A stretch of 5,260 nucleotides of DNA from Dehalococcoidia bacterium (GTDB lineage: Bacteria; Chloroflexota; Dehalococcoidia; Dehalococcoidales; UBA5760), in the NCBI GenBank assembly GCA_030639215.1, contig DAOWDD010000046.1, positions 1 through 5,260 of the forward strand, in the 5' to 3' direction. How positions within the stretch are numbered: position 1 is the first letter of the stretch; every line of letters begins with the position of its first letter. A program made the translations under genes and the position numbers. Shown here one piece after another: positions 1-5,260 of the stretch. Under the pieces are notes generated by a model that was not told where the DNA came from, did not search any database, and saw nothing but the letters and a program-made list of their open reading frames with translations.

Positions 1-1834
1 CGGTGATATCGAGGATAGTTCGTGAGTCCACCTGTGAGGTTACGGCAAAACTGATACGGGTGGGGAAGTTAGCCTTAATCAGGCCGGTGACCACGTCCAC
101 CGATGGGCGCTGGGTAGCCACGACAAGGTGGATGCCGGTAGCTCGAGCAAGCTGGGCCAGTCGGCAGAGGATGTGCTCGACCTCATCAAAGCCGGCCATC
201 ATCAGGTCGGCCAGCTCATCTATCACCAGTATGATGTAGGGGAGCTTTCCCTCTCCCTCTTTGTTTTTATTATAGCCCTCGACATTACGGGCGCCGGCGG
301 CTGCCAGTTTTTGGTAGCGCTTGTCCATCTCCTGATTGAGCCAGCGCAGTGTGCTTACGGCTTTATTGGTGTCAGTGATAACCGGGACTGCCAGGTGGGG
401 TATGCTGTTAAACGGGGTCAACTCCACCCGTTTGGGGTCAATCATAATGAAGCGGACATTATCCGGTGAGTTATGGAGTAACAAACAGCAAATGGTAGAA
501 TTCAGGCAGACGGTCTTACCGCTTCCGGTAGCCCCGGCAATGAGCAGGTGCGGCATTTTTGTCAGGTCGGTGACCACCGCTTCGCCGCCGGCACCTTTAC
601 CCAGTGCTAGGGCGAGCCTGGACTTGGCGATAAGCTTCTGAAAGCCGCTGGTCTCGATTACCCCTCGCAGATTGACCATACCCAGCGTGGTATTGGGTAC
701 TTCAATACCGACCACTGGCTTGCCCGGTACCGGCGCTTCAATCCTGATACTGGGTGCTGCCAGTGCCAGAGTCAGGTCATTAGCCAGTGCTGTGATTCTA
801 TCAACCTTGACCCTGGTCCTGGATACCTCCTCCAGCCTGACGGTGACATTGCCGTCTTTATCTCGTTCCCTTATCTCCTTCATTTTTCTATCCCACCCCG
901 GTTCCAGACCGAATTGGGTAACCGTTGGCCCGGCGTTTATCTGGACTACCTTAGCCTCCACTCCGTAGCTGGCAAGGGCCTCTTCAATAAGTACGGCCCT
1001 CTGGGTATTATCGGCCTGACCGAATTCGATTTCCGGAGCCCGGTCCAGGATATCAATGGGCGGCAGCCGCCAGCCGTTGTCGGTAGTTAATGATGGTGAT
1101 TCACCATACTTCCTCCACACTTCCTGGGCTACCTGTCGTAGTTCCTGCTGGGTTTGGGCAGGGGTCGGGGTCTGAACTGGATACGGAGCCGCTGGGGTGG
1201 GAGCAGGCGGGCTGGTCGCGGGTTGGCCCTCCGTTATTACCTGTGGTGGGGTTGTCGTTATTGGTGGCGGCGTTAGCCCCGGTTGAACCGCTGGCGGCGG
1301 CTCCGGTTGCCTCTGGAGCTGCCTATGAGACCATGAGGCGGCTCTTCTGAATGCACCTGCAAAGGCTCCCGGAGCTATCAAAACAATGCCGGCAATGACC
1401 AGACCGACGACACGGGGAATACCTATTAAGTTCGAGGGGTAGCCGATAAGGTGTTGACCAATACTACCGCCCAATGCGGAAAAGGCAAGTAATCCCCAGA
1501 TGGCCATAGTGAAGGCAATACCGCCCAGCCACTGACGAAACCGAACAAGGGGGGGGGAGCTTCTCCGCAACCATAGTGCTACCCCCAGGATTATCAGGGC
1601 TATGATGAGGAGGGGCAGTCCCCAGCCAAAGAGGTTCCAGGTACTATCTCTGATATCAATCGCCCACGCTGTCAGGTTGGACCACTGCCAGTATAGTATC
1701 CCTACGATTGTGGCTATCAGGATGACTCGCCAGGCCACACGCCAGGTGGGAAAGTAGGAGTGCCCCTTTACCGGCTGCCTTCCCCTGGCTTTTCTTCTCG
1801 GTTTACCTAAGGTGTTTGGCTTTCTCTTTGCCAT
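1..1834 (-). CDS. ftsK: FtsK/SpoIIIE family DNA translocase, C-terminus cut by window edge
   Basis: Membrane-anchored, ATP-driven double-stranded DNA pump that moves chromosome DNA through the closing division septum. 611 codons are readable without a stop from ATG 1834 to the window edge. A basic N-terminus (residues 1-25) is followed by four hydrophobic segments (about 33-49, 67-88, 102-121, 136-158), matching the usual FtsK anchor. A Pro/Thr/Gln-rich linker follows (about 176-226), then the alpha domain (about 230-400, with APVPGK at 367-372 and GIEVPN at 376-381). The RecA-like beta domain has Walker A GATGSGKT (434-441), IDPKR (465-469), Walker B with D539-E540 in VIDELADL, and ATQRPS (573-578). 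The end of the motor and any DNA-reading gamma winged helix lie outside the window. An extra charged segment sits in the alpha domain (about 314-339). The start is the first ATG after the RNase J stop and gives a sensible basic N-terminus; its ribosome binding site is weak (AGAG). It is the last visible gene of the leftward cluster. The family is certain; the symbol is used in the broad FtsK/SpoIIIE sense. Confidence 0.95.
   Translation of the reverse strand, partial: MAKRKPNTLGKPRRKARGRQPVKGHSYFPTWRVAWRVILIATIVGILYWQWSNLTAWAIDIRDSTWNLFGWGLPLLIIALIILGVALWLRRSSPPLVRFRQWLGGIAFTMAIWGLLAFSALGGSIGQHLIGYPSNLIGIPRVVGLVIAGIVLIAPGAFAGAFRRAASWSHRQLQRQPEPPPAVQPGLTPPPITTTPPQVITEGQPATSPPAPTPAAPYPVQTPTPAQTQQELRQVAQEVWRKYGESPSLTTDNGWRLPPIDILDRAPEIEFGQADNTQRAVLIEEALASYGVEAKVVQINAGPTVTQFGLEPGWDRKMKEIRERDKDGNVTVRLEEVSRTRVKVDRITALANDLTLALAAPSIRIEAPVPGKPVVGIEVPNTTLGMVNLRGVIETSGFQKLIAKSRLALALGKGAGGEAVVTDLTKMPHLLIAGATGSGKTVCLNSTICCLLLHNSPDNVRFIMIDPKRVELTPFNSIPHLAVPVITDTNKAVSTLRWLNQEMDKRYQKLAAAGARNVEGYNKNKEGEGKLPYIILVIDELADLMMAGFDEVEHILCRLAQLARATGIHLVVATQRPSVDVVTGLIKANFPTRISFAVTSQVDSRTILDIT
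1549..1557 (-). repeat. Nine-base C homopolymer inside ftsK
   Basis: On the coding strand, ftsK carries nine consecutive C residues (nine G on the plus strand), encoding the Ser-Pro-Pro-Leu stretch near residues 93-96 in the short loop between the second and third membrane segments. At nine units the reading frame is intact from the ATG through the motor domain. Reading the shifted frames, loss of one C meets a stop after about 45 codons and gain of one C meets a stop sooner, so a length change would remove the motor domain. Confidence 0.7.
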
Positions 1835-1865
1835 ATAGTCTCTTGGTGGGAAGAGTGCTTTTGCG
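1835..1865 (-). other. Short rnj-ftsK spacer, no terminator seen
   Basis: These 31 bases separate the RNase J stop codon from the ftsK ATG. I see no GC-rich hairpin followed by a T run and no convincing promoter. The only ribosome-binding-like sequence is a weak AGAG a few bases before the ATG. The spacing supports read-through from RNase J into ftsK, with ftsK probably translated less efficiently than its upstream neighbours. Confidence 0.6.
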
Positions 1866-3524
1866 CTAGACCTTTACCATAAAGGGAAGTATCATTGGTC
1901 GGCGCTTGGTTTGCTCATAGTAAAATCTGTTGAGTACGTCTCTAACCTTGTCGTTGACCAGGCTCCACTCGGCCGGTTGTTTGCCACTGTGGGCCAGGGT
2001 TTGGGCTACCAGGTCACGACTTTCTTCCAGCATATCATTGGACTCCCTAGTGTCGACAAAACCACGCGATACGATGTCAGGGCGACCTACCAGTTTCCCG
2101 GTCTGCTTGTTAACAGCAATAATCACTACTACTATGCCATCTCTGGATAGCATTCTTCTGTTGCGCAGGACGACACTGCCGATGTCACCGACACTTAGAC
2201 CGTCGACATAGACATTACCCGAAGTAACCTTGCCTGTTTTTTTGCCTGAGAGGGGGCTAAGCTCGAGGATATCTCCATCCTCCAGGACAAAGATGTTCTC
2301 CTTGGGTATACCTATTGATTGGGCTAGTTTAGAGTGAAGGCTCAAGTGGCGGTATTCGCCATGGATGGGCATAAAGAACCTCGGTTTGACCAGATTTAGG
2401 AGCAGCTTCAGCTCTTCTTGACTGGCATGTCCATGAACATGGACCTGCTCTAACTTACTGTAGATTACCTGGGCGCCTTGCTTGAAGAGATTATCTACGG
2501 TTCTGTTGATTAACGACTCATTGCCGGGGATGGGTGTCGCCGAGATAACTACCGTATCACCACGGAGGATATGGACCTGGCGATGGGCGCGGTTAGCCAT
2601 ACGGACCAGGGCTGAAGTAGGTTCCCCCTGGCTTCCGGTGGTGACAAAGACAATTTTATTACGGGGCATACCCTTAAGTTCATCTATCCGGGCCAGCACT
2701 CCCTCAGTGTCGCTGAGATAGCCTAGCTTCAGTGCCATCTGTGAGGTATTGCTCATACTGCGTCCGACAACGAAGACACGGCGCTGGTGCTTGGCTGCGG
2801 CATCAATAACCTGCTGGATACGGGAGACCAGTGAAGAAAAGGTGGTTATGACTACTCTTCCCGGTGCGTTGGCCATAACATGGTCCAGGGTTTCACCGAC
2901 TACCCTTTCTGATGGAGTGTAGCCGGGTAGTTCAGCATAGGTAGAATCGGCGAGAAGGAGGAGGACTCCCTGTGCTCCCAGTTGGGCCAGCCGGGAGAGG
3001 TCGGTTGGCTTACCGCTGACCGGGGTGTAGTCAATCTTAAAATCCCCGCTATGTACTATGGTCCCGATCGGGGTATTTATGATTAGGCCTACCGCATCGG
3101 GTATGCTGTGGCAAACTGGGAAGAATTCTATCCTGAATTTCCCCAGGCTAAAACTCTCTCCCGTGGCGATAGTCTCTAGCTTAGCTCCGTCCAGTGCTTT
3201 GTGCTCTTTGAGCTTGACAGAGATAAGACCTTGGGTAAGCTTGGTGGCATAAACGGGCACGTTCAGCTGGGGAAGGATATAGGGTAGGGCACCGGTATGG
3301 TCGTCATGACCATGGGTGATAATTATACCTCTTACCTTGTCCTTTTTCTCCAGCAGGTAGCTTATATCAGGGATTACCAGGTCAATGCCTAACATTTCCT
3401 CTTCGGGGAACATAAAGCCGACGTCAATGACGATGATGTCATTACCATGTTCTATCATCATCATATTCTTGCCGATTTCACTCAGTCCACCGAGGGGGAT
3501 TATCTTTAGTCTTGGCTTACTCAA
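1866..3524 (-). CDS. rnj: Ribonuclease J (metallo-beta-lactamase/beta-CASP exo- and endoribonuclease)
   Basis: Zinc-dependent cytoplasmic RNase that degrades RNA from monophosphorylated 5' ends and can also cut internally, acting in mRNA decay and rRNA maturation. Numbered from TTG 3524 (552 aa, close to the usual 550-560), the protein shows the metallo-beta-lactamase motif HGHDDH (71-76), a further metal histidine in PVCHSIPDA (His139), HSGDFK (Asp161 region), the beta-CASP region with TGSQGEP (296-302), HVHGHAS (362-368) and PIHGEYRH (386-393, His388 a likely metal ligand). The C-terminal domain typical of RNase J is present, ending in a basic/hydrophobic tail. No catalytic motif is missing. 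Start choice: TTG 3524 has GAGGT eight bases upstream and yields MSKPRLKIIPLGG, a normal RNase J N-terminus. An in-frame TTG at 3539 would add five residues but lacks a well-spaced ribosome binding site. The gene overlaps the glycosylase stop by 8 bases, suggesting translational coupling. Whether it corresponds to J1 or J2 cannot be told from one copy. Confidence 0.95.
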   Translation of the reverse strand: MSKPRLKIIPLGGLSEIGKNMMMIEHGNDIIVIDVGFMFPEEEMLGIDLVIPDISYLLEKKDKVRGIIITHGHDDHTGALPYILPQLNVPVYATKLTQGLISVKLKEHKALDGAKLETIATGESFSLGKFRIEFFPVCHSIPDAVGLIINTPIGTIVHSGDFKIDYTPVSGKPTDLSRLAQLGAQGVLLLLADSTYAELPGYTPSERVVGETLDHVMANAPGRVVITTFSSLVSRIQQVIDAAAKHQRRVFVVGRSMSNTSQMALKLGYLSDTEGVLARIDELKGMPRNKIVFVTTGSQGEPTSALVRMANRAHRQVHILRGDTVVISATPIPGNESLINRTVDNLFKQGAQVIYSKLEQVHVHGHASQEELKLLLNLVKPRFFMPIHGEYRHLSLHSKLAQSIGIPKENIFVLEDGDILELSPLSGKKTGKVTSGNVYVDGLSVGDIGSVVLRNRRMLSRDGIVVVIIAVNKQTGKLVGRPDIVSRGFVDTRESNDMLEESRDLVAQTLAHSGKQPAEWSLVNDKVRDVLNRFYYEQTKRRPMILPFMVKV

Positions 3525-4134
3525 GGTTGTGGACCTCAAACATGCTTAGCTGTTCCGGCTGCTTGCTTGCTTCGCTGACAGTCTCTGCCTGGGCCAGGAA
3601 TGACGGTATCTTGAGCATGTCGGCCTGTATCGTCTGACGCAGGCTCTGCTGGTGAAGGGCGGCCGCGGGGTGATACATTGCGTAGTAGATGATATTGTCT
3701 TGCTTGAGAGCGGTGCCGTGAATCTTACCAATGCTCTTACCGGGGAAGAACATCGCCATCGAATAACGCCCCAGGGTTACAATCATCCTGGGGCGAATTA
3801 ACTCAATCTGGCCGTCCAGCCAGTTGCGGCAGGTCTGTATTTCAACGGGCAGCGGGTCACGGTTTTCCGGGGGGCGGCACTTGACTACGTTGGTGATATA
3901 GACCTGGTCACGATGCAAGCCGATAGAGGAAATTAGCTCATTAAGAAATAGTCCGGCCGGTCCGACAAAGGGGAGCCCTTGCTGGTCTTCATGCCAGCCT
4001 GGTGCCTCGCCGATAAACATAATATCAGCGTGCTCCATACCACTGCCAGGGACTACTTTGGTTCGGTTTTTCGCTAATACCTGGCACCTCTGGCAGGTAC
4101 GGATTTCTTGACAGAGCTCACTTAGTGCTGACAT
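3517..4134 (-). CDS. Family 4 uracil-DNA glycosylase with [4Fe-4S] cluster
   Basis: Excises uracil from DNA (from cytosine deamination or dUTP incorporation), starting base excision repair; this family was often annotated as phage SPO1 DNA polymerase-related protein. The 205-residue protein has the four cysteines expected to hold the [4Fe-4S] cluster at Cys14, Cys17, Cys86 and Cys102. Motif GEAPG (42-46) with following E49-D50, then GLPFVGPAG (53-61), the TNVVKCRPPENR stretch (81-92) and the late MYHPAA motif (153-158, His155) fit the uracil pocket and DNA-binding loops. Family 4 lacks the classic catalytic Asp of family 1, and GEAPG is the usual form. After about residue 175 the protein becomes a Gln/Glu/Ser/Ala-rich, probably flexible tail containing QLSMF (195-199), which resembles a sliding-clamp-binding motif. 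ATG 4134 is preceded by AAAAGGA and gives a normal family N-terminus. First gene of the leftward cluster; its last 8 bases overlap RNase J. Confidence 0.94.
   Translation of the reverse strand: MSALSELCQEIRTCQRCQVLAKNRTKVVPGSGMEHADIMFIGEAPGWHEDQQGLPFVGPAGLFLNELISSIGLHRDQVYITNVVKCRPPENRDPLPVEIQTCRNWLDGQIELIRPRMIVTLGRYSMAMFFPGKSIGKIHGTALKQDNIIYYAMYHPAAALHQQSLRQTIQADMLKIPSFLAQAETVSEASKQPEQLSMFEVHNLE
3533..3537 (-). promoter_or_regulatory. Ribosome binding site GAGGT that decides the RNase J start
   Basis: GAGGT on the minus strand is complementary to the 16S rRNA tail and lies eight bases before TTG 3524. It sits within the final codons of the upstream glycosylase gene (Glu200-Val201), so ribosomes finishing the glycosylase pass directly over it. 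The alternative TTG at 3539 starts upstream of this site and could not use it. Confidence 0.65.
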
Positions 4135-4139
4135 GCTAT

Positions 4140-4146
4140 TCCTTTT
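4140..4146 (-). promoter_or_regulatory. Ribosome binding site of the uracil-DNA glycosylase gene
   Basis: AAAAGGA on the minus strand ends five bases before ATG 4134. It is an A-rich Shine-Dalgarno sequence of good quality and supports that ATG as the start of the first gene in the leftward operon. Confidence 0.65.
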
Positions 4147-4173
4147 AATCTAACAAGCAGGGGATTTTTCCTG

Positions 4174-4188
4174 TAACCTTTTTGGTTA
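4174..4188. promoter_or_regulatory. Inverted repeat TAACC-N5-GGTTA at the predicted start of the leftward transcript
   Basis: A perfect five-base dyad (TAACC and GGTTA) flanks a five-base T-run on the plus strand (A-run on the minus strand). It begins about three bases downstream of the leftward -10 box, so it covers the expected +1 region. It could be an operator half-site pair or a small hairpin at the mRNA 5' end. The arms are short, so chance is a real alternative. Confidence 0.35.
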
Positions 4189-4190
4189 TG

Positions 4191-4219
4191 ATGATAGCAC
4201 GGGCAATATGGCAAGTCAA
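4191..4219 (-). promoter_or_regulatory. Sigma-70-type promoter for the glycosylase-rnj-ftsK operon
   Basis: On the minus strand, -35 TTGACT (4219-4214) and -10 TATCAT (4196-4191) are separated by exactly 17 bases, each matching five of six consensus positions. TG one base before the -10 box makes an extended -10. Transcription would start near 4184, leaving a leader of roughly 50 bases before ATG 4134. A perfect TATAAT at 4224-4219 just upstream has no good -35 partner on this strand. Confidence 0.65.
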
Positions 4220-4241
4220 TTATACCTGCTATCCTGGCCAG

Positions 4242-4270
4242 TTTACCTTTTGCCGATTAACCGTTAGAAT
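4242..4270 (+). promoter_or_regulatory. Sigma-70-type promoter for glyA
   Basis: On the plus strand, TTTACC (4242-4247, four of six matches to TTGACA) and TAGAAT (4265-4270, five of six to TATAAT) are separated by 17 bases. A start near 4277 would leave a leader of about 37 bases before ATG 4314, too short for a known folate or glycine riboswitch. The promoter points away from the operon promoter at 4191-4219, and the two -35 boxes are only 22 bases apart. Confidence 0.5.
4258..4266. promoter_or_regulatory. Short dyad TAAC-C-GTTA overlapping the glyA -10 region
   Basis: A perfect four-base inverted repeat around a single central C lies at the downstream end of the glyA promoter spacer and runs into the -10 box. 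It uses the same TAACC/GTTA letters as the dyad at 4174-4188 but with a different spacing. It may be a regulator site or coincidence. Confidence 0.25.
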
Positions 4271-4303
4271 ATAGTGTAGGAGGGCGCCTGTAGAATTGAA
4301 ACA

Positions 4304-4310
4304 GGGAGGG
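4304..4310 (+). promoter_or_regulatory. Ribosome binding site of glyA
   Basis: GGGAGGG ends three bases before ATG 4314, a slightly short but workable spacing. A second purine-rich site, AGGAGGG at 4278-4284, lies near the predicted mRNA 5' end. It could only serve an in-frame TTG at 4296, which would add six residues not expected in the family, so ATG 4314 is preferred. Confidence 0.6.
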
Positions 4311-4313
4311 AAG

Positions 4314-5260
4314 ATGAATTTTCTAGGTCGAACTGACCCGGAAGTTAGCTGTGTTATTGGTATGGAGGCAAAGCGGCAGAGGGAGACAATCAACCTTATC
4401 GCCTCCGAGAACTATGCCAGTCGGGCCGTGCTTGAGGCCCAGGGCTCATTGCTAACCGATAAATACGCTGAGGGCTATCACCATAACCGCTATTACGGCG
4501 GCTGTGGGAATATGGATATCGTGGAGAACCTAGCTATTGAGCGGGCTAAAGAGCTCTTTCATGCTGACCATGCCAATGTCCAGCCGCACAGCGGGGCTCA
4601 GGCGAATATGGCAGCCTACTACGCCCTGCTTGACTATGGTGATGCTGTGATGGGTATGAGTCTGACTCATGGTGGGCACCTTACCCATGGCCATAAAACG
4701 AGTTTCTCCGGCAAGCTGTACCGGTTCATACCCTACGGGGTCAATCGGGAAACGGAGAGGATTGATTATCAAGAGCTGGGGAGGCTTGCCTTAAAGCACC
4801 ACCCCGGGTTGATTCTGGCCGGGGCCAGTGCTTACCCCCGCATTATTGATTTCGAGCGTCTCCGCTACATTGCTGACCAGGTGGGGGCCAGGCTGATGGT
4901 TGATATGGCCCATATCGCCGGTATGGTGGCGGTGGGTTTGCATCCGAGCCCGGTGCCCTACGCTGATGTGATAACCTCAACCACGCATAAGACCCTGCGT
5001 GGTCCGCGAGGAGGGTTTATTTTGTGCCGGGGTGGGCTGGCTTCGGCGATAGATGCGGCTGTCTTCCCTGAGATGCAGGGTGGCCCCCTGATGCATGTTA
5101 TTGCTGCCAAAGCAGTAGGGTTCCAGGAAGCGATGCAACACGACTTTGTCGCTTATCAACGCGCCCTGCTGGATAATGCGCTCACTCTAGCCGGTGAACT
5201 GCAAAAACTGAGGCTGCATTTTGTATCAGGTGGCACGGATAACCATATGATGCTGGTCGA
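4314..5260 (+). CDS. glyA: Serine hydroxymethyltransferase, C-terminus cut by window edge
   Basis: Cytosolic PLP enzyme that interconverts serine plus tetrahydrofolate with glycine plus 5,10-methylenetetrahydrofolate, the main source of one-carbon units for thymidylate, purines and methionine. 315 of an expected 410-420 residues are visible, with no stop or frameshift. Recognisable elements in order: [10 protein letters not shown] (27-36), KYAEGY (50-55), RYYGGC (59-64), [11 protein letters not shown] (88-98, cofactor phosphate loop), HGGHLTHG (119-126, His122 stacking on PLP), VDMAHIAG (196-203, Asp197 and His200), [12 protein letters not shown] (223-234, Lys226 forming the PLP Schiff base), QGGPLMH and SGGTDNH. 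The fold type I core is complete as far as it goes. Two places depart from the usual sequence: HHN replaces the common P-G-K/R after KYAEGY, and FPEMQGGP has Glu253 where Gly is usual. It is transcribed divergently from the glycosylase operon, from its own likely promoter. ATG 4314 is chosen because of the adjacent GGGAGGG and the typical N-terminal length. Confidence 0.95.
   Translation, partial: MNFLGRTDPEVSCVIGMEAKRQRETINLIASENYASRAVLEAQGSLLTDKYAEGYHHNRYYGGCGNMDIVENLAIERAKELFHADHANVQPHSGAQANMAAYYALLDYGDAVMGMSLTHGGHLTHGHKTSFSGKLYRFIPYGVNRETERIDYQELGRLALKHHPGLILAGASAYPRIIDFERLRYIADQVGARLMVDMAHIAGMVAVGLHPSPVPYADVITSTTHKTLRGPRGGFILCRGGLASAIDAAVFPEMQGGPLMHVIAAKAVGFQEAMQHDFVAYQRALLDNALTLAGELQKLRLHFVSGGTDNHMMLV

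Noticed and set aside
3..1350. Several plus-strand open frames of 60-115 codons opposite ftsK
   Set aside because: They lie antisense to a continuous FtsK reading frame with clear Walker motifs, have low-complexity Ser/Thr/Leu-rich translations, and resemble no family I know.
3214..3242. Perfect TTGACA -35 box on the plus strand inside rnj (possible antisense promoter)
   Set aside because: The sequence 17 bases downstream is AAGCTT, which is not a usable -10 box, and no clear box is seen at neighbouring spacings.
1911..3252. Plus-strand open frames opposite RNase J
   Set aside because: They are shadows of the RNase J gene; the opposite strand carries the full set of metallo-beta-lactamase and beta-CASP motifs.
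3282..3289. GGGTAGGG, a match to the E. coli FtsK-orienting KOPS sequence (GGGNAGGG)
   Set aside because: A seven-base-specified motif is expected about 0.6 times by chance on both strands of this window, and KOPS sequence differs between lineages.
3546..3731. A 61-codon minus-strand frame inside the glycosylase gene
   Set aside because: It is an alternative frame of the glycosylase coding region, including its HPAA motif region, with no recognisable features of its own.
4277..4313. Possible riboswitch in the glyA leader
   Set aside because: The predicted leader is only about 37 bases and contains no stem-loop or conserved core of glycine, folate or SAM riboswitches.
4530..5159. Minus-strand open frames opposite glyA
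   Set aside because: The plus strand encodes conserved serine hydroxymethyltransferase throughout; these frames are antisense shadows.
1..5260. CRISPR array, insertion sequence, integron, toxin-antitoxin or defence island
   Set aside because: No spaced direct repeats, transposase or integrase motifs, terminal inverted repeats or unexplained genes were found; four well-conserved genes fill nearly the whole window.

Overview
The window reads as chromosomal housekeeping DNA from a bacterium, most likely a member of the Chloroflexota (Dehalococcoidia-like). That placement is an inference. It rests on the style of the FtsK protein, in particular an extra charged segment in its alpha domain that I recall from Chloroflexota FtsK proteins, and on the overall look of the proteins. 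No rRNA or tRNA is present to confirm it. GC content looks moderate, around 50%.

Layout: three genes run leftward as a tight cluster and one gene runs rightward from a shared divergent promoter region. Leftward, in transcription order, they are a family 4 (iron-sulfur) uracil-DNA glycosylase (3517-4134), ribonuclease J (1866-3524) and an FtsK/SpoIIIE DNA translocase (1-1834, cut by the window edge before its C-terminus). The glycosylase stop and the RNase J start overlap by 8 bases, and RNase J and ftsK are 31 bases apart with no visible terminator, so a single operon is the simplest reading. Rightward is glyA, serine hydroxymethyltransferase (4314 to the window end, 315 codons visible). The 179-base gap between the two units (4135-4313) holds a good sigma-70-type promoter for each direction and two small TAACC/GGTTA-type dyads placed on the promoters.

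How the genes fit together: the cluster combines removal of uracil from DNA, RNA 5'-end processing and decay, and chromosome translocation at division. These are information-maintenance functions that are probably co-expressed rather than steps of one pathway. glyA supplies glycine and one-carbon units, including those for thymidylate; a link to uracil in DNA through folate metabolism is tempting but only suggestive.

I found no CRISPR array, mobile element, toxin-antitoxin pair, defence system or other evidently new system. The observations most worth a second look are a sliding-clamp-binding-like pentapeptide (QLSMF) in the C-terminal tail of the glycosylase, the TTG-started overlapping RNase J gene whose ribosome binding site lies inside the glycosylase tail codons, the FtsK alpha-domain insertion, a 9-base C tract inside ftsK, and the paired dyads in the divergent promoter region.
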